Shown in pieces: positions 44,401 to 51,920 of a stretch of DNA of 64,000 bases; position 1 is the first letter of the stretch, and each line of letters starts with the position of its first letter. The notes beneath the pieces were generated by a model that saw only the letters and a list, made by a program, of their open reading frames with translations, made no database searches and had not been told where the DNA came from. The stretch lies in NCBI GenBank assembly GCA_017534835.1, contig JAFXVT010000055.1:1-64000 (forward strand). The letters are read 5' to 3'. The position numbers were made by a program, and so were the translations under genes. The DNA comes from Ruminococcus sp. GTDB lineage: Bacteria > Bacillota > Clostridia > Oscillospirales > Ruminococcaceae.

Positions 44401-44411
44401 TTAAATTTCAA
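44383..44411 (-). promoter_or_regulatory. Promoter of the second FtsX exporter operon
   Basis: Minus strand: -35 TTGAAA (44406-44411), 17-bp spacer, -10 TATAAT (44383-44388). Confidence 0.8.
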
Positions 44412-44423
44412 GATATTTCCATA

Positions 44424-44453
44424 AGAAAAGCCGTCCAAGAATGAACGGCTTTC
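44424..44453 (-). terminator. Terminator after the broken nitrilase gene
   Basis: Minus-strand stem AAAGCCGT/ACGGCTTT around a TCATTCTTGG loop, followed by TCTTAT. It closes the DUF4143/deacylase unit and lies just before the exporter promoter. Confidence 0.7.
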
Positions 44454-44927
44454 TCAAATTATTTCTGTACTGTTTTTTCCTCTTTGAGCGTCTTGACTCC
44501 AAACACAAAGTATATGATATGGCATACCCACACCAGCATTTCCAAATGGAGTATGAATAATACTTCCGAAGTACCCGCGCTTGAAAACTGCTGATTCGCC
44601 CCCAGACTTGGTGACAACACCACATACACCGTCAGGACCTGCGATCATATAGCGGTTATAGTAGTCGCCGTTCTCCTTGTCGAGATAGCCTGCTCCGATA
44701 TAGGTATTGTACTTTTTGGCTATGCTTACAGTCCACTGGCTTGCGTCACGACCGCAGTCATCTGCAAGTTTCCATATCTTCTGACTTGCCATATAACTGC
44801 ATATGGCAAGCTCGGACAGAACCACGATATCAGGCTTCGGAAGTTTCTCAATAAGCCCCTCGAAATATGCTTTTCTGCATTCTATACCTTTGATGTCGTT
44901 ATCAAGCTCCAATGCAAGTATACGCAT
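44454..44927 (-). pseudogene. Carbon-nitrogen hydrolase (nitrilase family), truncated and fused remnant
   Basis: From the ATG at 44927 it reads MRILALELDNDIKGIECRK, KPDIVVLSELAICSYM with the catalytic Glu, and KKYNTYIGAGYLDKENGDYY: the N-terminal half of a nitrilase-superfamily amidase. At FGNAGVGMPYH the homology stops before the catalytic Cys. Another frame then reads LVWVCHIIYFVFGVKTLKEE to a TAA, which looks like the end of an unrelated membrane protein. A real family member has about 260-300 residues, so this is a deletion fusion and probably inactive. Its start lies 5 bases past the deacylase stop. Confidence 0.7.
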
Positions 44928-44931
44928 AATA

Positions 44932-45477
44932 TCACTCCGTTGGAAGGTCAATGAATGTGGGTTCATGCTTAGCCGCGCGGACATATTTGAGCATATCATC
45001 GCGGAGCAGGCGGACTGTTGATGTATTTATTCCCGGGTGACCGCAGATGTATTCATCGCTCATAAGGTCGTTGTCTATGACGAGCTGAATGTTGTTGTCA
45101 GTATCAAATATCAGTTCAAGAGCAGACACCGAGCCCGGAATAGTATGCAGATACTCCTGCATTTTGTCAGATTCAGCAAAAGATAGTCGAGCGCAGTTCA
45201 GCTGTGATGTCAGGAACTTCGTCTTGAAGGGCTTGTCACCAGGCATAAGAAGCATATAGAAGCTCGTTTTCTGACGGTTGCAGAGAAACAGGTTCTTGCA
45301 AATCTTAGCACCAAGTACCTTTTCGATAGCAAGACAATCCTCCATAGTATCTGCGTGGTCGTGATCAGCTCGCTTGTATTCTATACCAAGAGCATCGAGC
45401 TTATCATATATAGCCATTTCAACGTCAGAGCGTTCATCTGTCGGACGTCCGCTGTAAAGTGTATTATCAATATTCAT
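44932..45477 (-). CDS. YbaK/ProX-type aminoacyl-tRNA deacylase
   Basis: A 181-residue cytoplasmic protein of the YbaK/Cys-tRNA(Pro) deacylase and ProX family, which clears mischarged aminoacyl-tRNAs. Landmarks are HADTMEDCLAIEKVLGAKIC, KNLFLCNRQKTSFYMLLMPG with the usual catalytic-region Lys, RLSFAESDKMQEYLHTIPGS and the CGHPGINTSTVRL tail. It follows the ATPase gene by 12 bases. Free-standing PrdX-type editing of Pro-tRNA is the best guess for the substrate. Confidence 0.9.
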   Translation of the reverse strand: MNIDNTLYSGRPTDERSDVEMAIYDKLDALGIEYKRADHDHADTMEDCLAIEKVLGAKICKNLFLCNRQKTSFYMLLMPGDKPFKTKFLTSQLNCARLSFAESDKMQEYLHTIPGSVSALELIFDTDNNIQLVIDNDLMSDEYICGHPGINTSTVRLLRDDMLKYVRAAKHEPTFIDLPTE

Positions 45478-45489
45478 ATTAATGCTCCT

Positions 45490-46686
45490 TTACCAGTTAT
45501 CGCGCATAAGGAAATCTGCTATATGCACTATCTCAATGCCGTTATCGTTCCCTAAAGCGAGTGTATCGCGGCAGACCACATATTTATGGTAGTGATCCTT
45601 TATATCCATAAGATTTGCAGTCTCGCGATCCGAGCCATCGGGAAGCTGAACGCAGACCTGAACATATATCCTTTCATCTCTGCGAACGGCAACAAAGTCG
45701 ATCTCTTTGGTATAGTTCTTGCCAATGTAGACATCATAACCCCTGCGCTTCATTTCGAGGTACACTATATTCTCGAATACAGATGAAAGCTTTTTTGTAT
45801 CGAAGCCCATCTGACTGTACTTGATAGAAATATCAGAAAGATAGTATTTTTCCTGAGTTTTGAGCACTGCCTTACCCTGAATGTCGTAACGCTGACAAGG
45901 ATAGATGATAAACGCTTCCCCCAGCCACTTCAGATAGTTGTAGATAGTCTCAACAGAAAGACTGCGGTTCTCACTTTTCAGGAACTTCACTATCGTATTC
46001 GCCGAGAAGGTCATACCCACGTTTTCGATAACGTAGCGGACAACTCTGTCGAACAGCTCTTTATTGCGTATCTTATGACGTTTGGAGATATCACGCGTAA
46101 TGACAGAAGCATATATACCGTCAACGATCTGATACGCAGCCTTTGTATCGAAGCTGCTGATACCAACAATAGGAAAACCGCCGTACTGAACATATTCATC
46201 AAATACGTCTCTTGCCTGAGACTCGTCCTTATTCTTGAAAGTCAGGTACTCACGAAGCGAAAGAGTATATACAGGGATCGTCACATATCTTCCAGTGAGG
46301 TATGTGGATATCTCACTCGACATCAGCTTGCTGTTTGAGCCTGTGACATATATATCGACATTGCTGTTTTCAAGCAGATCGTTGACGACCTTCTCCCAGC
46401 CTTTAATTTCCTGTAATTCATCAAGAAGCAGATAGCATCGTCCTTTATTCGAGATTGCAGTTTTAATGTCGGAGTACATCTCCTTGGCGGAAAAGTCGTC
46501 ATACATAATTTCGCTGTATCTGCGTTCAATGATGTTTTCTTTTGAAACTCCGTGCTTTACGAGTTCATCAGCTACCATTTCAAGTATAGTGGATTTACCG
46601 CAGCGGCGGACTCCGGCGAGTATCTTAACAATTGGAGAGTCTATAAACGGCTCTATTGCGTTAATATAATCAGGTCTGAGTATCAT
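45490..46686 (-). CDS. AAA-family ATPase with DUF4143 domain
   Basis: A 398-residue protein of a group common in anaerobes and archaea but poorly understood. The N-terminal AAA_14 part has Walker A GVRRCGKST (25-33) and Walker B CYLLLDELQEI, then VTGSNSKL (sensor). The C-terminal DUF4143 part (about 200-360) includes a nuclease-like stretch EIDFVAVRRDERIYVQVC resembling an E-x-D...Q-x PD-(D/E)xK core. The role is unknown; a toxin-antitoxin or defence role has been suggested for relatives but is not shown. It is first in a unit with the deacylase. Confidence 0.9.
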   Translation of the reverse strand: MILRPDYINAIEPFIDSPIVKILAGVRRCGKSTILEMVADELVKHGVSKENIIERRYSEIMYDDFSAKEMYSDIKTAISNKGRCYLLLDELQEIKGWEKVVNDLLENSNVDIYVTGSNSKLMSSEISTYLTGRYVTIPVYTLSLREYLTFKNKDESQARDVFDEYVQYGGFPIVGISSFDTKAAYQIVDGIYASVITRDISKRHKIRNKELFDRVVRYVIENVGMTFSANTIVKFLKSENRSLSVETIYNYLKWLGEAFIIYPCQRYDIQGKAVLKTQEKYYLSDISIKYSQMGFDTKKLSSVFENIVYLEMKRRGYDVYIGKNYTKEIDFVAVRRDERIYVQVCVQLPDGSDRETANLMDIKDHYHKYVVCRDTLALGNDNGIEIVHIADFLMRDNW

Positions 46687-46706
46687 AGTATCACTTCCTT
46701 TTTATC

Positions 46707-46735
46707 AATATACCATAAATAGTTGCAAGTGTCAA
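46707..46735 (-). promoter_or_regulatory. Promoter of the DUF4143 ATPase unit
   Basis: Minus strand: -35 TTGACA (46730-46735), 17-bp spacer, -10 TATATT (46707-46712), 21 bases before the ATG. Confidence 0.82.
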
Positions 46736-46875
46736 GGCGTTTTTTCGGTATAGAAGAAAAAAGTCTTAAAAGCAATCTGAACTTTCGACATTATAGAAGC
46801 TTTAGGAGAATGTCAAGGGATCAGACAGATTATTCCTAATTACTATTATCTGTTAAGAGATAAGTTTATGCGTTT

Positions 46876-46906
46876 AAAAAAGAGAAGCCTCCACAGGGAG
46901 GCTATG
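46876..46906 (-). terminator. Orphan minus-strand terminator
   Basis: On the minus strand AGCCTCC-ctgt-GGAGGCT is followed by TCTCTTTTTT. No minus-strand gene lies just upstream of it (46907-47696). It may be a relic or close an unseen small RNA. The 390 bases from 46687 to 47076 hold this and two promoters; no gene is seen. Confidence 0.55.
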
Positions 46907-46919
46907 ATAATCAATAATA

Positions 46920-46948
46920 TTGACGAGTTTAGCTGGATATGCTATACT
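46920..46948 (+). promoter_or_regulatory. Promoter of the flavin reductase gene
   Basis: -35 TTGACG (46920-46925), 17-bp spacer, -10 TATACT (46943-46948). The leader is about 120 bases. Confidence 0.72.
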
Positions 46949-47076
46949 AAGTAAAAGTGAGATGCGTGCTATAGCTGAATTTATGATGATATGAAAAGCA
47001 GACAGCGTATCAGACCTCAGCTAAGTCGATTTGCATTTCAGCTATTGATAAATAATATCCCGGAGGTATATCTACT

Positions 47077-47637
47077 ATGAAACGATCATTTGAAAAAGGC
47101 TTTTTTGCACCGCTTCCGGTGCTCATCATCGGTACATATGACGCAGAGGGAACTCCCAACGCAATGAATGCGGCATGGGGCGGTCAGATAGGCATGACTC
47201 AGGTATCAGTCAGCCTTTCGCCCTCTCACAAGACTACCGAAAACATCAGGCTCAACAGAGAGTTCACAATTGCCTATGCAACTGCGGAGCAGATAGCTGC
47301 CTGCGATTATGTGGGAGTTGCGTCCGGAAACAAGGTCGGAAACAAGCTTGAAAAGTGCGGCTTCACCGTTACAAAGTCGGACAAGGTCAATGCGCCGGTT
47401 ATAGACCAGCTTCCCGTGGCGCTCGAGTGCAGAGTTATCGACATACAGGAGGAATTCGGCGAGACCAGAGTTGTTGCTGAGGTAGTAGGACTCAAAGCTG
47501 ACGAGAGCGTCATGACTGACGGCAAGGTAGATTACGCCAAGGCCGGATTCGTTATCTACGACACCGTGACCAAGACCTACAGGACTGTAGGCGGCAGCAT
47601 TGCAGGTGCCCGCAGCGTAGGAAGAAAGTTTGAATAA
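47077..47637 (+). CDS. Flavin reductase family protein (FMN-binding split barrel)
   Basis: A 186-residue cytoplasmic flavoprotein. PLPVLIIGTYDAEGTPNAMN and AAWGGQIG form the family's FMN-contact start, followed by SPSHKTTENIRLNREFTI and YVGVASGNKVGNKLEKCGF. Relatives reduce flavins or transfer electrons; which partner is used is not readable. CCCGGAGGT gives a strong ribosome site. It has its own promoter and terminator. Confidence 0.9.
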   Translation: MKRSFEKGFFAPLPVLIIGTYDAEGTPNAMNAAWGGQIGMTQVSVSLSPSHKTTENIRLNREFTIAYATAEQIAACDYVGVASGNKVGNKLEKCGFTVTKSDKVNAPVIDQLPVALECRVIDIQEEFGETRVVAEVVGLKADESVMTDGKVDYAKAGFVIYDTVTKTYRTVGGSIAGARSVGRKFE

Positions 47638-47657
47638 CGCTATGCCAAGACTGCAAA

Positions 47658-47692
47658 AGAAGGCGTATGAGGATAGTCCTCATACGCCTTTG
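47658..47692. terminator. Bidirectional terminator between flavin reductase and CotH genes
   Basis: Stem AAGGCGTATGAGGA/TCCTCATACGCCTT is perfect over 14 bp, with T-rich flanks on both strands. Confidence 0.85.
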
Positions 47693-47696
47693 TCAG

Positions 47697-49757
47697 TTAT
47701 GATTTCCCGAGCAGTTCGTTTTTCATAATGCAGAAGTCGTAGATGTCGAGGCGGTCGTCCTTGCAGAGGTCGCCAGCCTGCCAGTGTTCAAGCTGAGAAT
47801 CCGGCATGGCGAGGAGCCAGTTTTTCAGCGATACTGCGTCGGCTATGCTGAAAATTCCGTCAGCGTTTACGTCGCCTCTTAGGTATGTACAGGGCTCCCA
47901 GTAGCTGCTCAGCCAGTCGCTTCTCTTGCCGATGAATTCGCTTACCAGCCTTGCCGAATCCGTGAACGAAGCTCCGCTTGTTGTGGCAGTAAACACTGCA
48001 TACGGAGCTCCTCCGTACATATGCCAGCGGGCGTTGTTCATTTCTGCGGAGGGAAGTATGTTCTCAGCGAGCTGCTGCATATAGGTGTTTTCGCCCTTTG
48101 TAAGAGAGTCGAGATAGGGCTTGAAGTCACTGAAATAGGTCTTGGCAGCCTGATTTACGAAGTCCTCGTTTTTGTAAAGCTGTCCCACCCAGCTTATGCC
48201 GACTGTAGGACGTCCGCTTCCTGATGATGAGCTTATGCCGCCGTCGTCGTATCCGTGTATCGGGAAATATGCGGCGAAAAGATTGTTGTAGCTTGCCGAA
48301 TAGCCTGTTTTTCCGTCGGAGTTTCTGCGCGAAGTCGCGAAGTTGCAGTAGGCGAGGTCGAAATCCCACGCAGGACTGAAATGCAGCTTTCCGTCGCCTG
48401 TTTTGTCCGAATCCTTCCACAGGTAAAAGCTTGATGAAGTCGCGTCGATGTTCTTGCTTATCTCCTGAACGAGGTATGCTTTCACGAGCGAATCCATGTC
48501 GATGTAGTCGCTGAAATGCTTTCCCTTTGAATTGAAGCCGTTTTCGGAGTATACCGCGTCCTCTGCGTCCTGAACGAATGAACGGATATACTCGACCTGC
48601 GCCTTTGAAGCGTACTTAGGACCGTCGATATCGACAGCCTGTCCGCGTGAAGTCACGAATCCGCTCACGCATTTTGTACCGTAGCGGTTCCACTGCTGGA
48701 ATTGCAGGAGGTATCCGCCGGTGATATCGTCGGGGTCGTTGGGGATATCGAAGTATTTATAGGAGTTTTCCATGTATTCTTCAGCGTTTTTTGCTCCGGA
48801 GACCTTCTGCGGATATTCATCGAGGTCATGGCTGTTGAGCTTTTCCGTCTCTTCCTCAAGGTCACGGATATTCACGCGCTTTTTCTGTATCTGCACCTTC
48901 TCGCTGAGCTGATACGTTCCGCGGTAGGAGCCGTCGGCGTATAGGTCGACAAATACCGAATCCATGACGCATTCCATACCGGCAGTTTTGCACATATCCT
49001 CGGTGAGCTTGTTCCTGAGCATCGTATGGTCTATGTAGTTCGAGAGAAGAACCCATTTCTTCGCCTTGCCCATTCCGTAAAGGTCAGCCTTCTTCGGGAG
49101 CTTCAGGTTATACGGCTTCTTCCTGCTGTAATCCCATGAGGAATTTCCGTGCGCGGTGAGTTTCTCTATCCCGCCGCTGTATTCGGTGCCTCCGTCGGAG
49201 TTAAGCATGAGGACGCTGCCGGTCTCAGTGAGGTATCTGTTGTTGTCGAGAGCGTCCAGACCTCCCTTCGAGGTCGAGAGATAGATACAGCCGAGGTTCG
49301 ACTGCATTATTTTAAGAGTTCCGCAGTCTTTGCCGCCGACACTGACCTCGAACGTGTCAGCCTCGCTGAGAATGGAAGTCTCCTTGCCGGATTCGACGGG
49401 CTTGCCGTTCAGACTCAGAGTATCTCCGCCGGAATAGTTTATCACGAGCTTTTCGCGGTCGGCGGTTGCAGGGAGGAACACATAGCGGCAGTCCTCCCAC
49501 TCGCTGAACCACCAGTCGGTATAGTCGAGGGCAGTCGTGACGTCGGGAGACAGATTGCTTACGCGGAAACTTTTAACGGGTATTTCGCTGTATTTCAGGT
49601 CAGCCTTCGCCGCGGGAGCTGTGTTTGCCGTGCCGATAAGCTCCATAGCTCTGTCGGAGGGCAGAAGACTTGCTGCCTGCGAGCTGAACGGCGTCAGCAA
49701 CATCGCAGAGGTAAATGCTGCTGTCAGAAGTATCAATTGTCTTATCCTTTTTTTCAT
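47697..49757 (-). CDS. Secreted CotH-kinase-like protein with dockerin
   Basis: A 686-residue exported protein. It has a signal peptide (about 1-28, ending SSQA), a beta-type N-terminal region (about 30-180), and a CotH domain (about 185-600) recognisable by LTAHGNSSWDYSRKKPYNLK, WVLLSNYIDHTMLRNKL and FSPAWDFDLAYCNF (the DxD-type metal site). A C-terminal dockerin follows (about 624-686), reading GDVNADGIFSIADAVSLKNW and CKDDRLDIYDFCIMKNELL. CotH proteins are protein kinases in spore coats; in ruminococci CotH modules occur in cellulosomal proteins with unclear function. It has its own promoter and is divergent from the ECF sigma gene. Confidence 0.92.
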   Translation of the reverse strand: MKKRIRQLILLTAAFTSAMLLTPFSSQAASLLPSDRAMELIGTANTAPAAKADLKYSEIPVKSFRVSNLSPDVTTALDYTDWWFSEWEDCRYVFLPATADREKLVINYSGGDTLSLNGKPVESGKETSILSEADTFEVSVGGKDCGTLKIMQSNLGCIYLSTSKGGLDALDNNRYLTETGSVLMLNSDGGTEYSGGIEKLTAHGNSSWDYSRKKPYNLKLPKKADLYGMGKAKKWVLLSNYIDHTMLRNKLTEDMCKTAGMECVMDSVFVDLYADGSYRGTYQLSEKVQIQKKRVNIRDLEEETEKLNSHDLDEYPQKVSGAKNAEEYMENSYKYFDIPNDPDDITGGYLLQFQQWNRYGTKCVSGFVTSRGQAVDIDGPKYASKAQVEYIRSFVQDAEDAVYSENGFNSKGKHFSDYIDMDSLVKAYLVQEISKNIDATSSSFYLWKDSDKTGDGKLHFSPAWDFDLAYCNFATSRRNSDGKTGYSASYNNLFAAYFPIHGYDDGGISSSSGSGRPTVGISWVGQLYKNEDFVNQAAKTYFSDFKPYLDSLTKGENTYMQQLAENILPSAEMNNARWHMYGGAPYAVFTATTSGASFTDSARLVSEFIGKRSDWLSSYWEPCTYLRGDVNADGIFSIADAVSLKNWLLAMPDSQLEHWQAGDLCKDDRLDIYDFCIMKNELLGKS

Positions 49758-49782
49758 TGCTCAGAGCCTCCTGTTTTTTTCT

Positions 49783-49811
49783 ATTATAACATTGTCGAAC
49801 AGCTTTTTCAA
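49783..49811 (-). promoter_or_regulatory. Promoter of the CotH-dockerin gene
   Basis: Minus strand: -35 TTGAAA (49806-49811), 17-bp spacer, -10 TATAAT (49783-49788). AGGAGG lies about 10 bases before the ATG. Confidence 0.82.
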
Positions 49812-49955
49812 GCACTTTTCCGCTGGGCATACATAGAAAAATATGTGCTTTATTTGTTGCATTGGACGGAATTTGCCGCAGGGTGAAATATCGGCTCCGC
49901 AAAATCTGACTATATTAGCAGAGGACCTCAATGCTTCTCGGGAGGAGGTTTAAAA

Positions 49956-50510
49956 ATGAACGATGCATCAATAATGGAATTGCTCATGAACAGAGACGAA
50001 AATGCGATAGCTGAGCTGAAATGCAAGTATGAAAAGATATGCTTGTATATCGCAGGAAACGTGCTCTCGCAGCGTGAGGACGCAGAGGAGTGCGTGAATT
50101 CGGCATTCTACGAGCTATGGAACAATATCCCGCCCGCAAGACCTGACGACCTTAAAGCGTATCTGTGCCGCATAGTCAGGAATATCGCCATAAACAGACT
50201 TGAATACAATTCTGCCGCCAAGCGTGACAGCTCTCTTACCGTTTCGCTTGACGAGATATCCGACTGCGTTCCCGCAACTCCGGACAGCGGGGTCGACGTG
50301 AACGAACTCGCGGACGCGATAAGCCGTTTCCTCAGAACTCAGGACCAGCTTCACCGCAGGTTGTTCGTGCGGAGGTATACATACGGCGACTCTGTTGCTC
50401 ATATCGCTCAACAATATGGCATAAATGAGAAAACAGCCGCAACATATCTTTTCCGGACGAGAAAAAAGCTGAAAGCATTTTTGAAGAAAGAGGGGTACGA
50501 TTATGAATAA
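49956..50510 (+). CDS. RNA polymerase sigma factor, ECF type
   Basis: A 184-residue sigma-70-family factor with region 2 (about 10-80; REDAEECVNSAFYELWNNI and LKAYLCRIVRNIAINRL) and region 4 (about 125-180; YGDSVAHIAQQYGINEKTAA and TYLFRTRKKLKAFLK). It would direct RNA polymerase to a small regulon. The stop overlaps the next gene by 8 bases; that gene encodes a single-span membrane protein, the usual position of an anti-sigma factor. GGGAGGAGG is a very strong ribosome site. The controlled promoters are not identified. Confidence 0.93.
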   Translation: MNDASIMELLMNRDENAIAELKCKYEKICLYIAGNVLSQREDAEECVNSAFYELWNNIPPARPDDLKAYLCRIVRNIAINRLEYNSAAKRDSSLTVSLDEISDCVPATPDSGVDVNELADAISRFLRTQDQLHRRLFVRRYTYGDSVAHIAQQYGINEKTAATYLFRTRKKLKAFLKKEGYDYE

Positions 50511-51690
50511 GCTGAAATTTTTACAGGCGATGAGCCGGATAGATGAAGACCTCATAAAAGATGCTGATATCCCGCAGACTGAGGATATCACAGAAGAGAA
50601 CGCAGTCTCCGGCGTTGAGGTATACCACGGAGTAAGCTGGCAGAAATATGCGGCGCTCGCATCGGCATTTCTGCTGATAGCCGGTCTCGGAGCGGCGGCA
50701 GGACTTCTTTTCCGCAATAGCAAGAAGCCTGCGCCCGATGATGACAGAATCATTTCTGAGCTCGCGCCGACAACGGAGTCGAATGCTCTTGCTGAACTGG
50801 AGGAAACTACTGCCGCGAATACGACTTCCTCCGGTAAGAAATCAAAGCAGACAACGGCTGTTACGACTGCGGCTGAGACTGAAAAAGCGACCTCTGCAAG
50901 CTCAACTGCAAAGAGGACGGAAACGACGGCTCCGGAAAAGCAGACTTTTGCTAAGACAACAGCTCCGGCGGCAGCGAAAAAAACTGTAGATACGACCTCA
51001 AAGCCGGTAACTGAGAAGCCCAAAACACAGCCCACAACTGCGGCAAAGCCTGCGGTCACGACGGCTGCAGCTACTGCGGCGGTAACTCCCGAGAAAGTGA
51101 AGATGACGCTCGGCGATGTTCTGGAGCTTTCAGAAAGAGGCTACGACCTCGCGTGGAACGACCTCAGGGACTACGAATACGTGGAATGGGATACAGGTGT
51201 ATATCTGTACAAGGTATACACAGACGGAGATATCAGCCATAGTCTGCTTGTCACATGGACGCCGTATAAGGGAAAGCATCCGGAGAATATCTATCAGACG
51301 GGGCTTTCAGCGGGCGATATAACTGATAAGGCTTTGAAAGGCGATCAGTTTGATATCCGCGACACAAGAATACTAAAGGAATTCCTCAATGGCACATCGA
51401 AGAAAACAAAACCGGCAATGACAACAGATGAGCTTATCGGGCTCTCGAAGAAGGGCTGCGACCTCACATGGGACGATTTCAGGGACTACGAATACGAGGA
51501 TATCGGCTCGGGAATATTTATTTATAAGATAAAGGTCGAGGGCGGATACAGCCTGCTCGTGGGAGGACTTCCTCCGGAGAATATATATTACATACTGCTC
51601 GTTAAAGGAGATGTAACTTTCCGGACTCCTATACCGAGTGACAAAATAGATATCCGCGACGGCGGAGTTGAAGAATTTATAAACAGATGA
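50503..51690 (+). CDS. Membrane partner of the ECF sigma factor with duplicated extracellular domain
   Basis: A 395-residue protein: cytoplasmic N-terminus (about 1-46), one membrane helix (about 47-66), a long Thr/Ala/Lys-rich extracellular linker (about 85-200), then two copies of an about 90-residue domain (about 205-300 and 307-395). Each copy contains (L/T)...G(Y/C)DL(A/T)W(N/D)D(L/F)RDYEYE, then a PENIY and an (F/K)DIRD segment. Gene overlap with the sigma factor suggests an anti-sigma or sensor role, similar in layout to RsgI-type anti-sigma factors of cellulosome bacteria, but the N-terminus does not show a motif I can name. A terminator follows. Confidence 0.8.
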   Translation: MNKLKFLQAMSRIDEDLIKDADIPQTEDITEENAVSGVEVYHGVSWQKYAALASAFLLIAGLGAAAGLLFRNSKKPAPDDDRIISELAPTTESNALAELEETTAANTTSSGKKSKQTTAVTTAAETEKATSASSTAKRTETTAPEKQTFAKTTAPAAAKKTVDTTSKPVTEKPKTQPTTAAKPAVTTAAATAAVTPEKVKMTLGDVLELSERGYDLAWNDLRDYEYVEWDTGVYLYKVYTDGDISHSLLVTWTPYKGKHPENIYQTGLSAGDITDKALKGDQFDIRDTRILKEFLNGTSKKTKPAMTTDELIGLSKKGCDLTWDDFRDYEYEDIGSGIFIYKIKVEGGYSLLVGGLPPENIYYILLVKGDVTFRTPIPSDKIDIRDGGVEEFINR

Positions 51691-51699
51691 ACAAGAAAT

Positions 51700-51726
51700 G
51701 GGCGGTACTCTCGGGTACCGCCTTTT
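51700..51726 (+). terminator. Terminator of the sigma/anti-sigma unit
   Basis: Stem GGCGGTAC/GTACCGCC with a short TCTCGG-type loop, followed by TTTTGT. Confidence 0.8.
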
Positions 51727-51843
51727 GTCTCCATATAGTATAATGATGATATGATTATACGCTCTTTGATAAACGCAAGCCCTGTCAATTGAGAAAACGC
51801 AAAATGCACATATAAGTATAATGATTTTTTTACATTTTATCTA

Positions 51844-51872
51844 TTGAATAAAACCTCTTTATGGTATATAAT
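51844..51872 (+). promoter_or_regulatory. Promoter of the HD-GYP gene
   Basis: -35 TTGAAT (51844-51849), 17-bp spacer, -10 TATAAT (51867-51872). A direct repeat TAACCCTATAACCCTATAAC follows near the expected transcription start. Confidence 0.75.
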
Positions 51873-51920
51873 TATACTATAACCCTATAACCCTATAACT
51901 GACGGGTTTCTGACTAATAT

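Noticed and set aside
44401..44625. 74-residue frame overlapping the nitrilase remnant
   Set aside because: It is out of frame with the nitrilase homology, has no ribosome site, and crosses a terminator.
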